A stretch of DNA of 64,000 nt, taken from positions 1 through 64,000 of the forward strand of contig NZ_WJXZ01000006.1 of the NCBI RefSeq assembly GCF_009668025.1, written 5' to 3'. The notes beneath the pieces are model-generated. The model was not told the DNA's origin and did no database searches. It worked only from the letters and a program-made list of their open reading frames with translations. Shown here one piece after another: positions 33,855 through 41,251 of the stretch. A program made the position numbers and the translations under genes. This DNA comes from Larkinella terrae (GTDB lineage: Bacteria > Bacteroidota > Bacteroidia > Cytophagales > Spirosomataceae). Position 1 is the first letter of the stretch. Every line of letters starts with the position of its first letter.

Positions 33855-34626
33855 CCAATCTGATTTGCCGGAACTGGATGAAGATGAATACCGGGCCGCC
33901 GTGGAAGCTGCAATCTTGGCCGCCCGGAAGGTGAAGCACCAGAACCAGTTAAAACAGGCGTACTACGAACGGCTCCAGCAAATCGACCCGGTTCCCGACA
34001 CGCCGGATAAACTCAGCAAACAAATCCTGTACCGAGGCCAGCAAATCGCCATTGATGAAGGTTGGGAAACGCCGTTCGTGATCGATGAGAACAACCGGGA
34101 GATTTTCAATCAGCTCTGTTTTTTCTTCACCAATCACCCAAAAATGGCCAGTTACGGCCTGTCGCCCAACAAAGGGATTTTGCTGTTTGGCGACGTGGGA
34201 TGTGGCAAGACAGTAGCCTTGAAAATCTTCGAGCGCAACGTTGTCCAGAGCTACAAAACGATCAGTTGCCGCCGGTTATCGCAGCTCTACAGCCAGATTG
34301 GCGATGATGCCATTGTCGAATACAGCCAGATGTTTCACAACGAATACCGCAGCAAGTACTATGATCAGGGTTGGCTGGGCTGCTTCTTTGACGACTTGGG
34401 CACCGAGCGAGACGGCAAGCACTTCGGTAAAAACGTGAACCTGATGGAAGAGGTGTTACAGGGCCGCTACGATAACCAGGCTTGCCGTGGACCTAAAACC
34501 CACATGACTACCAACATTACGCTGGAAGAGGTTCAGGATCGCTACGGAAAGCGGGTACTGGACCGCATGAAGCAAATGTTTAACGTGATCGAGTTTCCGA
34601 TCAATTCAGCCAGTAGACGGAAATGA
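33766..34626 (+). CDS. DnaC-like helicase loader ATPase
   Basis: An AAA+ ATPase of about 286 residues has Walker A GDVGCGKT and Walker B GCFFDDLG. Sensor-like MTTNI follows and an Arg-rich C-terminus (YGKRVLDRMKQMF) is typical of DnaC/IstB-type loaders. It overlaps the O-like gene by 89 bp; the Met used gives a Thr/Ser-rich N-terminus, and the frame is open another 20 codons upstream. It should load the host replicative helicase onto the phage origin. Confidence 0.85.
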   Translation: MTTETKSPAPLHQLLPELNPSLAVGSESGSQSDLPELDEDEYRAAVEAAILAARKVKHQNQLKQAYYERLQQIDPVPDTPDKLSKQILYRGQQIAIDEGWETPFVIDENNREIFNQLCFFFTNHPKMASYGLSPNKGILLFGDVGCGKTVALKIFERNVVQSYKTISCRRLSQLYSQIGDDAIVEYSQMFHNEYRSKYYDQGWLGCFFDDLGTERDGKHFGKNVNLMEEVLQGRYDNQACRGPKTHMTTNITLEEVQDRYGKRVLDRMKQMFNVIEFPINSASRRK

Positions 34627-35159
34627 AAAAGCAGATAAAGCCACAAGATTTAATTATTGGCGCATACCTCTACGATGACTGTGGAGGAATTAGTCAGGTA
34701 GTCGGAATCGGAGATTCTTTTGTAGTGATTGACCAATTCGAGTCAATGAGAAATAGAACACCAATAACCGTCGGTTATGATAAGGTTGAGCCTATTGTAT
34801 TTGATCAACAATGGGCCAACATGTTCGAGCTAAAAGTAAGTTTTGATGATCAGCCCTATAATATTGGCGATGTTTGGTATGAAGCCAAAAAGTACTACAA
34901 GTTGCCGGGATTTGGCAAAAACAAAGTAGAAGCAGTGGCTTATGATATTTATGAGCGAACAAAGGGATTTAAAATCGGCAAGCCATATATCTACAATTAC
35001 GATGCTGCCCCCGATATTCACATGAAACGGGGCGAATACAGGATACATGGCGTTCATCATCTGCAACGGTTTGTTTATTTCCACACTGGAAAGCTATTAA
35101 CGCTTTATCCATCCAAGATACCTAAGCGTCAAAAATCGAACTTTGATGAAGCCGATTGA
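34623..35159 (+). CDS. hypothetical phage protein (178 aa)
   Basis: The gene overlaps the loader stop by 4 nt (ATGA) and is AT-rich. The N-terminal half is beta-rich (DLIIGAYLYDDCGGISQVV) and resembles short domains found in phage early proteins. The C-terminal half ends with HGVHHLQRFVYFHTGKL. No family recognised. Confidence 0.7.
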   Translation: MKKQIKPQDLIIGAYLYDDCGGISQVVGIGDSFVVIDQFESMRNRTPITVGYDKVEPIVFDQQWANMFELKVSFDDQPYNIGDVWYEAKKYYKLPGFGKNKVEAVAYDIYERTKGFKIGKPYIYNYDAAPDIHMKRGEYRIHGVHHLQRFVYFHTGKLLTLYPSKIPKRQKSNFDEAD

Positions 35160-35439
35160 CTGGCCGCGCATCCTGGCTGATCCTGACGACTTCGCCCAGC
35201 ACCTGCCCCGGCTGGATGAGCGGCTTAATTGGGATGCGCTGTGCGAACTCTGCGAGGTTGATCCGTATAAACTGGCCGGGTTTGACCGGCAGTTGATGGT
35301 GCTGATTCGGGACTTCTATCAGATGGTCAAGCGGAGGGAATGGGAAATGGCCAGTGCGATGTATGATGAGATTGTGGCAACCCGCGAACGGTTGCTAAAG
35401 AATATTGGGGCAACAGAACTTAAACCACAACTTGTATGA
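35146..35439 (+). CDS. hypothetical early protein (97 aa)
   Basis: A helical acidic protein starting MKPIDWPRILADPDDFAQHL; it overlaps the previous gene by 14 nt. A TTG one codon upstream is in frame. The next small gene overlaps its stop (ATGA), which supports coding by coupling. Function unknown. Confidence 0.7.
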   Translation: MKPIDWPRILADPDDFAQHLPRLDERLNWDALCELCEVDPYKLAGFDRQLMVLIRDFYQMVKRREWEMASAMYDEIVATRERLLKNIGATELKPQLV

Positions 35440-35612
35440 ATGCCTTTATGATAATCATTGGAGTTCTTGACGCCATACTTGGGCTGATTATGCTTAACGG
35501 ATCTTTTTATGAATCCTTTAACAGTTCTGGCAGACTTGGAGCCAGGGTAATGTCTACCCTGTTTTTGCTCAGCTCTATTCTTTTAATTTCATCCGTATTG
35601 ATTCGATTCTAA
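35436..35612 (+). CDS. small membrane protein (58 aa)
   Basis: Two hydrophobic segments (FMIIIGVLDAILGLIML and MSTLFLLSSILLISSVLI) flank a short polar loop. The start is ATGA-coupled to the preceding gene. This is a tiny inner-membrane protein of the phage early region; a holin is unlikely at this position, and superinfection exclusion is only a guess. Confidence 0.6.
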   Translation: MNAFMIIIGVLDAILGLIMLNGSFYESFNSSGRLGARVMSTLFLLSSILLISSVLIRF

Positions 35613-35641
35613 CTTAAACCGCAGCCGGTGGACTGAAAGCT

Positions 35642-35878
35642 ATGACAGAAGTAATCATAACTGATGAAGCGGGAAATGTAATTCCCCCTGAAATTCATAA
35701 TGTGACATTTGAGAATCAGGCAATAAAGAGCCCAAAAATCGGGTTGCGACCAGGGAGATACAACCTAAAAATCAGAGAAAGTCCAATACCTGAAATCTCT
35801 ATTCAAATCAAAATTTCTTCAAAATACCGTCTTGTCAGATGGTTCAATGACCTAATCGAAAAGCTATGGCAACTCTAA
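35642..35878 (+). CDS. hypothetical early protein (78 aa)
   Basis: A short protein with a beta-rich start (MTEVIITDEAGNVIPPEIHN) and a basic tail. The 29-nt gap before it follows the small membrane protein, and its 3' end overlaps the next gene by 13 nt. No family recognised. Confidence 0.6.
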   Translation: MTEVIITDEAGNVIPPEIHNVTFENQAIKSPKIGLRPGRYNLKIRESPIPEISIQIKISSKYRLVRWFNDLIEKLWQL

Positions 35879-36096
35879 AAATAATCTGCCCGCACTGCCA
35901 AAAGGAGGGCCTGAAGTCGCGAGTATATGAAGGGGCGTCCATGTCAACGCTCATCCATTATTCGCCGGGACATTATGATGAGCGAGGGAATTATCACTCC
36001 CATTCCAATCCGAACACGGTAACGACGGACTATTCGTGTTCAAACGGGCATCAGTTTGTGGTAAAAAAGAAGCATGGAAAGCAGTGGATTTCTTGA
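35866..36096 (+). CDS. zinc-finger-like small protein (76 aa)
   Basis: CPHC near the N-terminus and CSNGH near the C-terminus could bind one zinc. The middle has several His and Tyr residues (YSPGHYDERGNYHSHSN). It is the last rightward gene before the leftward PIN cassette, separated by 18 nt. Possibly a nucleic-acid-binding accessory protein; unproven. Confidence 0.65.
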   Translation: MATLKIICPHCQKEGLKSRVYEGASMSTLIHYSPGHYDERGNYHSHSNPNTVTTDYSCSNGHQFVVKKKHGKQWIS

Positions 36097-36114
36097 AAAA
36101 GGCAACCAGTTGAA

Positions 36115-36774
36115 TCACATAAGATTTTCAAATAGCCCGCCCTTCAACTCTGGTTTTTTTGTAGCAGGCTTTACAAACATGGGGATGTGAGTTTTAAAGC
36201 CATATATTTTATCGCCACCTCTATTTAAGTTGAAATTTTCAAAATAAGTGCCTATACAAGGCAAAGCTATTTCCTTGGCAACAGGTATAAATGTCTTTTT
36301 ATCGCCTGTAAATGTAATATCAGCATTTATGTACTTTGCTGTGGCGGCTATCATAAAATCTTTCGATAACCATTCTCTGCACGAAGCCCAATTATTGCCT
36401 AAAGCATTATTTCTAGCTAGAAAGTCATTAATTGATTTTTTGTCTGAGAGGTGCGAGAACAGGCTTCTTTGCATCAACGCTACCGGTTCTGAATAAGATA
36501 CCACTTCAATATCTTTCCCTTGAAGAGACTCCAATATTTCCTCAATTATACCACTTTCGATTGCGTCTATTCTTTCGAATTTTACTACATCCACGATTTC
36601 GGCAATCGTGATAGCGGATATGTAAAACTTCGATTTCTTTACTTTACATAAAATTTCCAGAAGTGCTTTTACGCATTTTACTCTTTCTTCTTTGCTGTGC
36701 GGATGAAGCAAATCCAGGATAACTGTAGTATCTAAAAATACCTTTTTGCAATCCTCAAAAGTAAGACTAGCCAT
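36115..36774 (-). CDS. PIN-domain protein, putative nuclease effector
   Basis: The fold begins KVFLDTTVILDLLHPHS with Asp14, continues TIAEIVDV (Glu near 60) and ends with FMIAATAKYINADITFTGDK, giving the acidic triad/quartet of PIN ribonucleases. At 219 residues it is longer than VapC toxins, with an added C-terminal tail of about 45 residues. It overlaps the upstream 250-residue gene by 8 nt and both are about one third GC, unlike the phage genes beside them. The pair resembles a toxin-antitoxin or defence cassette, but the partner is not a known antitoxin. Confidence 0.8.
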   Translation of the reverse strand: MASLTFEDCKKVFLDTTVILDLLHPHSKEERVKCVKALLEILCKVKKSKFYISAITIAEIVDVVKFERIDAIESGIIEEILESLQGKDIEVVSYSEPVALMQRSLFSHLSDKKSINDFLARNNALGNNWASCREWLSKDFMIAATAKYINADITFTGDKKTFIPVAKEIALPCIGTYFENFNLNRGGDKIYGFKTHIPMFVKPATKKPELKGGLFENLM

Positions 36775-37519
36775 ATAAGTCGTTCTGTTGCCTTGATTTT
36801 AATAATAAATCCAACGGGTCATTTTTTGTAAATAGATCCGGGTGTTTGGCGTTGAAATCATTGACCAGCTCAAGCAAAGTTTTACTACTCTTTACTTTAA
36901 ATGCGACCAGTTCAATAGGAATTCTTTTTTTAGTGTATTTATCAATTTTAAAACGAACTTCAAATTGCAAAGTCCCGTTTTTATAATAATCCCTTAGTTC
37001 TTGATCCTGCTGATCAGAGATAGGTACTGTAAAAGGTATTTCTTCTTCGTGTTGACTAATTACGATGGAAGAAGGGTAATTAAATTGACGATTTCCAATC
37101 CTGGTAATCTCCCCTGTGACTGAGTCAGTAATATAGTAGTTTCCACGAACAGGCTTTCGATCTTTTGTTACAACCGCAACTCTATCGTTGTCGGTATCAT
37201 AGGCTTCGATGAAATAACCCTTTCGGACATAAAACAATAGGTTATTTAATAGTTTTTTTTGGTACGCAGGTACCTTTTCCCTTTTTTCTGCCCTTCCCAT
37301 CAACTCAATAAATTCATCGTGATGAACTCTGTTTGAGGTGGAAACATCAACCTGGTAACAGTTTCCCTGAATAGCTGAAAGGGTACAGTTTGAATCCCTT
37401 TGTAAACGTAATGCTGCGTTTAAATTTCTTAATAATTGAGATAGCCGGTAAATGGAAATGCCATTTTCTTCTGAAAGTGTACCGACAGGGTCGTCTATTT
37501 TCAATGAGAATTTATACAT
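36767..37519 (-). CDS. unknown partner of the PIN protein (250 aa)
   Basis: The start follows an AT-rich leader on the minus strand and the 3' end overlaps the PIN gene by 8 nt, so the two are translated together. The N-terminus is FSLKIDDPVGTLSEENGISI and the middle carries a beta-rich block with SVTGEITRIGNRQFN. It is too long for a typical VapB antitoxin and shows no obvious DNA-binding domain. It may sense or restrain the PIN protein; this is inference from the gene pair only. Confidence 0.75.
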   Translation of the reverse strand: MYKFSLKIDDPVGTLSEENGISIYRLSQLLRNLNAALRLQRDSNCTLSAIQGNCYQVDVSTSNRVHHDEFIELMGRAEKREKVPAYQKKLLNNLLFYVRKGYFIEAYDTDNDRVAVVTKDRKPVRGNYYITDSVTGEITRIGNRQFNYPSSIVISQHEEEIPFTVPISDQQDQELRDYYKNGTLQFEVRFKIDKYTKKRIPIELVAFKVKSSKTLLELVNDFNAKHPDLFTKNDPLDLLLKSRQQNDLYG

Positions 37520-37558
37520 GGCTTTGATTTTTAGGCTTTTATGATATATCTATTTTCA

Positions 37559-37566
37559 CAAAAGTA
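37559..37566 (-). promoter_or_regulatory. -7 box for the PIN cassette
   Basis: Read leftward, TACTTTTG matches TANNTTTG and would start transcription about 32 nt before the 250-residue gene. A TTG lies 23 nt upstream, farther than the usual 19-20, so the promoter may be weak or regulated. Confidence 0.4.
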
Positions 37567-37700
37567 AAGGAACCATCGTCGCCTATTACCAACGCATCCG
37601 TAATTAATTTCATCGCACCGCGCGTTCACTTTCAATTTTTCCGCCAACCTACGCAATCCCCGCAGCTTTCGCAAGTGGTAAGTTATTGATAATTCGCTGT

Positions 37701-37787
37701 TATGTAGAGACTTATAAAATTTATAAGTATTTACTTAAAAATAATTCAGTATTTACTTTGAATTAATTAAGTATCCACTTACATTTG
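37701..37787 (+). promoter_or_regulatory. second early promoter with four phased operators
   Basis: Four 14-bp sites start at 37701 (TATGTAGAGACTTA), 37724 (TAAGTATTTACTTA, perfect), 37746 (TCAGTATTTACTTT) and 37768 (TAAGTATCCACTTA), spaced 23, 22 and 22 bp. TTTG (37757-37760), 19 nt, then TACATTTG (37780-37787) form a consensus promoter. Site 3 overlaps the -33 box and site 4 covers the first two bases of the -7 box, just as at the first early promoter. A 19-nt palindrome (37710-37728) links sites 1 and 2. Confidence 0.75.
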
Positions 37788-37876
37788 TCTATACCAATTC
37801 ACAACGCCCCGCCAAAAGGCCGCATCGGCGGTCCGACCCACGTACCGAAGTAGCGGAGCAAAACGAATCAAGACAG

Positions 37877-38062
37877 ATGAAAAAGCCATTGACTTACAGA
37901 GTGTGCCGATGGAATTCAAAATCTTACTCTTGGGAGCCAATGCATGAGAATGACATGATCCTATGTGAAGCCAAAAAGTTGATTGCGGCTTTGTATTTGT
38001 CAGCTCCGGGTTTCAGGTATCACTATGTAAGAAGTTCAGCCTTTAATCAGCAAGTGCCATGA
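37877..38062 (+). CDS. hypothetical protein (61 aa), first of second early operon
   Basis: A short basic protein (MKKPLTYRVCRWNSKSYSW) that starts about 83 nt after the predicted transcription start of the operator-controlled promoter. Its stop overlaps the next start (ATGA), which begins a chain of tiny coupled genes. Function unknown. Confidence 0.65.
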   Translation: MKKPLTYRVCRWNSKSYSWEPMHENDMILCEAKKLIAALYLSAPGFRYHYVRSSAFNQQVP

Positions 38063-38178
38063 AAGAACTGCTCGCCACCGCCTTCCAGCAACTGCTGGAG
38101 CCTGTCAGCCGCTTCGAGTTCCGCCGTCGGCTTCGGCTGTACCTGGAGATCGTCGCCTTTAGCCGCCTACACCCATGA
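38059..38178 (+). CDS. tiny hypothetical protein (39 aa)
   Basis: An Arg-rich amphipathic peptide (MKELLATAFQQLLEPVSRF, then RRRLRL). It overlaps both neighbours by 4 nt (ATGA on each side), which is the main reason to believe it is translated. Function unknown. Confidence 0.55.
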   Translation: MKELLATAFQQLLEPVSRFEFRRRLRLYLEIVAFSRLHP

Positions 38179-38408
38179 ATGCCAAAATAGACCCGCCAAA
38201 AGTTGGCAACATCCACTGGTCGTGGGATGGCGCCCAGTGGATTCCCTGTACAATTCACAGACTTACCAAGTCGGGCAAGTCATTCCACTGCTACAACGCC
38301 GAATTGGGCTACGGAAGCTATCTGGCGATTCCCAATAAGAAATACCGGTCCAAGCCAGAGCACAAGAAGGACGCAGATTCTAAGCCAGCACTTTTCCATG
38401 CAAGCTAG
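38175..38408 (+). CDS. hypothetical protein (77 aa)
   Basis: A basic protein with two Trp-rich turns (GNIHWSWDGAQWIPCTIHR), resembling a small SH3-like or Tudor-like strand arrangement. It overlaps its neighbours at both ends (4 nt upstream, 11 nt downstream). Function unknown. Confidence 0.6.
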   Translation: MNAKIDPPKVGNIHWSWDGAQWIPCTIHRLTKSGKSFHCYNAELGYGSYLAIPNKKYRSKPEHKKDADSKPALFHAS

Positions 38409-38499
38409 TGACTGGCAACTAATCGCTACGGTCCTGCTGGTGGCCGGGGCTGCCTACGGAATTTGGACACTGATTCGCAACCGAAGAAAGAAACCATGA
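38398..38499 (+). CDS. tiny single-span membrane protein (33 aa)
   Basis: One hydrophobic helix (LIATVLLVAGAAYGIWTLI) is followed by a strongly basic tail RNRRKKP, a positive-inside pattern. Overlaps upstream by 11 nt and downstream by 4 nt (ATGA). Function unknown. Confidence 0.55.
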   Translation: MQASDWQLIATVLLVAGAAYGIWTLIRNRRKKP

Positions 38500-38654
38500 A
38501 GAACTTTTACATCGGCTCACTGCTCACCCTGGCCTCTGTCTTTTTGATCGCCCGGCTGACTGAACCCCGCCCGCTGTGGCAGAAAGTAGGGCTGGTGCTG
38601 CTGCTGATTGCGCTGGCGGCCGGGGCGTGGTGGGTAATTACTGAAACTGCTTAA
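38496..38654 (+). CDS. small two-span membrane protein (52 aa)
   Basis: Two helices (FYIGSLLTLASVFLIARL and VGLVLLLIALAAGAWWVI) with a short loop. ATGA-coupled to the preceding membrane peptide, so the pair may act together. Function unknown. Confidence 0.6.
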   Translation: MKNFYIGSLLTLASVFLIARLTEPRPLWQKVGLVLLLIALAAGAWWVITETA

Positions 38655-38673
38655 CAATTAAACAGATACGACA

Positions 38674-38823
38674 ATGCTTACTATTTTCTGCAAAGACAAA
38701 TCAATCCGAATCCTGCGAAACTTCCACCCCTCTTTTCAGGGCAACAGCTATGATATTGAGGAACTGGCGCGGGAACTCGAAGGAAAGAACTACCTGCGGC
38801 ATGAGTGGGTAAAGGTTCGATAG
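38674..38823 (+). CDS. hypothetical protein (49 aa)
   Basis: A short basic protein (MLTIFCKDKSIRILRNF at the start, KNYLRHEWVKVR at the end). It is preceded by an A-rich leader and ends just before the structured gene-free region. Function unknown. Confidence 0.5.
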   Translation: MLTIFCKDKSIRILRNFHPSFQGNSYDIEELARELEGKNYLRHEWVKVR

Positions 38824-39391
38824 ACACCACCGGGGCGGTCGGCAACGTCGCCAGACCAACAGCCAATGGTCCAATGCCGCCCCAAGTCATTAGCGCCCTG
38901 CGCCGGGATATTCCGGTAACAAAGCTGTAGGATAGGTTGGAGCGACCGGGGCGGTTGATAGCCGTTCCGGCGTAGGGCGCAAAAGAGAAAGGTTAGGGTT
39001 TAGAAAAAGGATGCACTGTGCCGGCCGGATTGGGTCGGCAGCAGTCTCAGACCGAGGCCCCAGAAGATACACCAAAGGCCGCGTGAGGCCATAGCCCGAA
39101 GAAGCCGCAAGGTCAGGAATCGGCATCAAGTACCGGGTGAGTCAAGAGGTTTCCAGTGGTGGACGGTACCCTGAACTGGACTGAAAGTTGGAATAGAGGC
39201 CAACCGCGCCGGGCAACGTTCCCGGCAAACATTAGCCCCGGTAAAATTACCGTAGGCGGACCTTCGGGACACGGTACAAGTGTGAGGGTGACACATTAAC
39301 ACCAACTACCGCACCGGGGCTATTCTTTCAAACAAAACCGCCCGCTCACGTGCCGGGAAGCTGTTGAGCGGGCGGGTAACAACTAAAAATC
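38824..39391 (+). ncRNA. large structured non-coding region, candidate RNA
   Basis: These 568 nt have no plausible ORF in a phage where genes otherwise overlap, and are GC-rich. Perfect or near-perfect stems include GGGGCGG/CCGCCCC (38832/38877), a 14-bp stem with one G-U pair (38893-38906/38967-38980), TGCCGGC/GTCGGCA (39019/39034), GTACCG/CGGTAC (39130/39164), GCCGGG/CCCGGC (39208/39221), GCCCCGGT/ACCGGGGC (39235/39313) enclosing TACCGT/ACGGTA and GTGT/ACAC hairpins, and an 11-bp stem 39338-39348/39365-39375. No tmRNA, RNase P or group I/II intron core was found. Strand is inferred from the operon. Confidence 0.5.
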
Positions 39392-39724
39392 ATGACGAAT
39401 CTACAACAATCACTGCAAATGAACAACATCCCCGTCTGCATCATTAGGGATCAGGCCGAACGGGTCACGGTCTACGACCCGCTGCCGGTCCACAACAAAG
39501 CCGAACTGGCGTACCTGCTGGAAGATCGGTTCGGCATTCCGGCGGATATGCTGGAAGTGGAGGTTCACGATCTGGGCGCATTGGGCTATCTGGTTTTCTA
39601 CAGCTGCGAGATGCGGAGACTGCGGCCGCTGGAACTGGCGGAAACAGCTATCACTAAGGGCGGCAAGAAGGATGATAACGGGTATTGGAGCAACAGCATC
39701 TGGTTAGACGAACTGACGGCATGA
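39392..39724 (+). CDS. hypothetical protein (110 aa)
   Basis: Starts 16 nt after the final 11-bp stem of the structured region, so its translation could depend on that structure. The protein is acidic, with KAELAYLLEDRFGIPADMLE in the middle. The stop overlaps the next ATG. No family recognised. Confidence 0.7.
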   Translation: MTNLQQSLQMNNIPVCIIRDQAERVTVYDPLPVHNKAELAYLLEDRFGIPADMLEVEVHDLGALGYLVFYSCEMRRLRPLELAETAITKGGKKDDNGYWSNSIWLDELTA

Positions 39725-40062
39725 CACCGACTGAACACCTCATCAAAGACTTCTGCCGCCGTCACCCGCGCATCTGGCACATGGAAATGGCGGAGAGCCT
39801 CGAACGCTTCTGTTGGCGGGGCAAGTACCTGCACCAGCGGGAAAAGGAGTCGGCGGTTCAAATGGCTTACTGCTACGCCAGCGCCTTCATCAACGAATGC
39901 CTGCCCGATACCGGCACCAATCGCCGTCCGTGGCTGCAAATGAACCTGGTGGCCCTTCTGCTGAAAGCCAACGGGCAATATGGGCGGTGCAAGGAACTGC
40001 ACTTTGATGCCGGTCTGGCCCTGCTCCAATCCCAACCTCTGAACGAATACGAACCGATATGA
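39721..40062 (+). CDS. hypothetical protein (113 aa)
   Basis: A helical protein (HLIKDFCRRHPRIWHMEMAE). The frame is open further upstream, but the ATG used is the ATGA-coupled one. It precedes the annealing-protein gene, also with a 4-nt overlap. Function unknown. Confidence 0.7.
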   Translation: MTPTEHLIKDFCRRHPRIWHMEMAESLERFCWRGKYLHQREKESAVQMAYCYASAFINECLPDTGTNRRPWLQMNLVALLLKANGQYGRCKELHFDAGLALLQSQPLNEYEPI

Positions 40063-40580
40063 ACACCGAAGTGGATAACGATATAAAAGTGCTGACCGCA
40101 CCCATTCAGCCCGACGAAATTGAATGGCGGGTATCGCAGACGATGGAAGCTAAAAACGGTAAGCCCGCCAAGATGATGGTCGTTCCGTATATCAATAACC
40201 GGTGCGTTATGGAACGCTTCGACGGGCAGTTTGGCTGGCGGAACTGGTCGAACAAGATTGAGGAAGTAGAGGGCGGTTTTCTGTGTACCATCTCCGCAAT
40301 CCTGCCCACCGGGGAAGTGGTCAGCAAAACTGATGGGGCGAGCCGAACGAACGTCGAGCCAATCAAGGGCGGTATATCCGATGCCATGAAGCGGGCGGCT
40401 GTGCAGTTTGGACTTGGCCGGGGACTCTACAACTACCCGAAAGTTTTTATCGAAGTGGACGGCAAATTTATTCCGGACTGGGGATTTCGGCTATTGAACG
40501 CGCTGGTTGTCTCCATCAACTCCGGTAAAGCCCAACGGGAGATCATCGTACTCAAGGAAGCACAGGCAAAGAATTTATAA
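40059..40580 (+). CDS. Rad52/22-family single-strand annealing protein
   Basis: The 173-residue protein follows the Rad52/Rad22 family plan: RVSQTMEAKNGKPAKMMVVP, YINNRCVMERFDGQFGWRNW, a hairpin LCTISAILPTGEVVSKTDG, and the conserved ISDAMKRAAVQFGLGRGLYN segment. Such proteins anneal complementary strands in phage recombination and replication-linked repair. It is found close to a RusA-like resolvase, which fits a recombination module. Confidence 0.88.
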   Translation: MNTEVDNDIKVLTAPIQPDEIEWRVSQTMEAKNGKPAKMMVVPYINNRCVMERFDGQFGWRNWSNKIEEVEGGFLCTISAILPTGEVVSKTDGASRTNVEPIKGGISDAMKRAAVQFGLGRGLYNYPKVFIEVDGKFIPDWGFRLLNALVVSINSGKAQREIIVLKEAQAKNL

Positions 40581-40634
40581 CCCCCTCACCGCCGGGGCCT
40601 GACGCACTCCGGCTAACCACTTACACGCACTTTC
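40580..40634 (+). promoter_or_regulatory. GC hairpin leader, TAACC type
   Basis: The spacer holds GCCGG/CCGGC (40591-40595 with 40609-40613) flanked by TAACC upstream and GGCTAACC downstream. Similar leaders precede the genes at 44360 and 45327. Confidence 0.4.
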
Positions 40635-41063
40635 ATGAAACTGGCAAACCTGACAAAAGCGATCAAGCTAAACGAGCGGCTGGCAACTCTCAATAAAGAG
40701 ATTCACCAGATTGAACTGTTGGCAAAGAAACTCGTAGAGGGCCGAAATAAGACAGTACTAGTGATCAATTCGGTCGATTTGGATAAGAAGGCTGAAAAGT
40801 TATCAGAAGTCAAATTTGATGCAGATGGATCACTAGTCTACCCCAACGAGGATAGTGATGATTGCTCTTATTCGAGCCTATTTTCTCCTTTTGGGATGGT
40901 TCAAATCCGCACATCCCCAAAGGAAAAGGCCTTGACCAGCATTCGCGGGGATTTTGAAGTAAACGACATGACTGCACTAGAGGTGTTGGGTGTGCTCATT
41001 CTATGCAAACAACACGAAAAGGCTGAAATCCTCAAGAAGTTAGCCCGATTAGGAATCCAATGA
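40635..41063 (+). CDS. hypothetical protein (142 aa)
   Basis: A helical N-terminus (KAIKLNERLATLNKEIHQIE) leads to an acidic middle and a helical C-terminus (HEKAEILKKLARLGIQ). Its stop overlaps the next start by 4 nt. Lower GC than its neighbours. Function unknown. Confidence 0.65.
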   Translation: MKLANLTKAIKLNERLATLNKEIHQIELLAKKLVEGRNKTVLVINSVDLDKKAEKLSEVKFDADGSLVYPNEDSDDCSYSSLFSPFGMVQIRTSPKEKALTSIRGDFEVNDMTALEVLGVLILCKQHEKAEILKKLARLGIQ

Positions 41064-41251
41064 CGCCCCACTGGAAGCACACCGCGCCCCGCGAGGGCCG
41101 GGCGGTGGGGTGGCTGCTGGTGCTGCTGATACTGTTTAAACTCCTTGCTTATGAAACTTCGAAGCGACGACACGAGTCCCGTCCTGGTCTGGGTCAGTAT
41201 ACTCGGAACGCTGATTTTCATTCTCACCTGTCTTTTAAACTGATGCCATGA
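41060..41251 (+). CDS. small membrane protein (63 aa), uncertain 3' part
   Basis: ATGA-coupled to the preceding gene, with one hydrophobic helix (AVGWLLVLLILFKLLAY). The last 30 residues overlap another plausible gene in a different frame and look unconserved, so the true product may be one or the other. Function unknown. Confidence 0.4.
   Translation: MTPHWKHTAPREGRAVGWLLVLLILFKLLAYETSKRRHESRPGLGQYTRNADFHSHLSFKLMP
41151..41243 (+). CDS. tiny membrane peptide (30 aa)
   Basis: An ATG within the previous frame opens MKLRSDDTSP followed by a hydrophobic helix (VLVWVSILGTLIFILTCLL). Composition is a convincing membrane anchor. It overlaps the 63-residue frame by its whole length; possibly both are made, as with embedded phage genes. 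Confidence 0.45.
   Translation: MKLRSDDTSPVLVWVSILGTLIFILTCLLN

Noticed and set aside
38890-39129. 79-residue leftward frame within the structured region
   Set aside because: It runs against all phage early genes nearby, lacks a good start context and is crossed by strong RNA-type stems, so it was not called as a gene.
38824-39391. Group I or II intron, RNase P RNA or tmRNA
   Set aside because: No group II domain V hairpin, no group I P7/S core, no RNase P GAGGAAAGTC-like element and no tmRNA tRNA-like end were seen. Flanking genes are not split halves of one protein.
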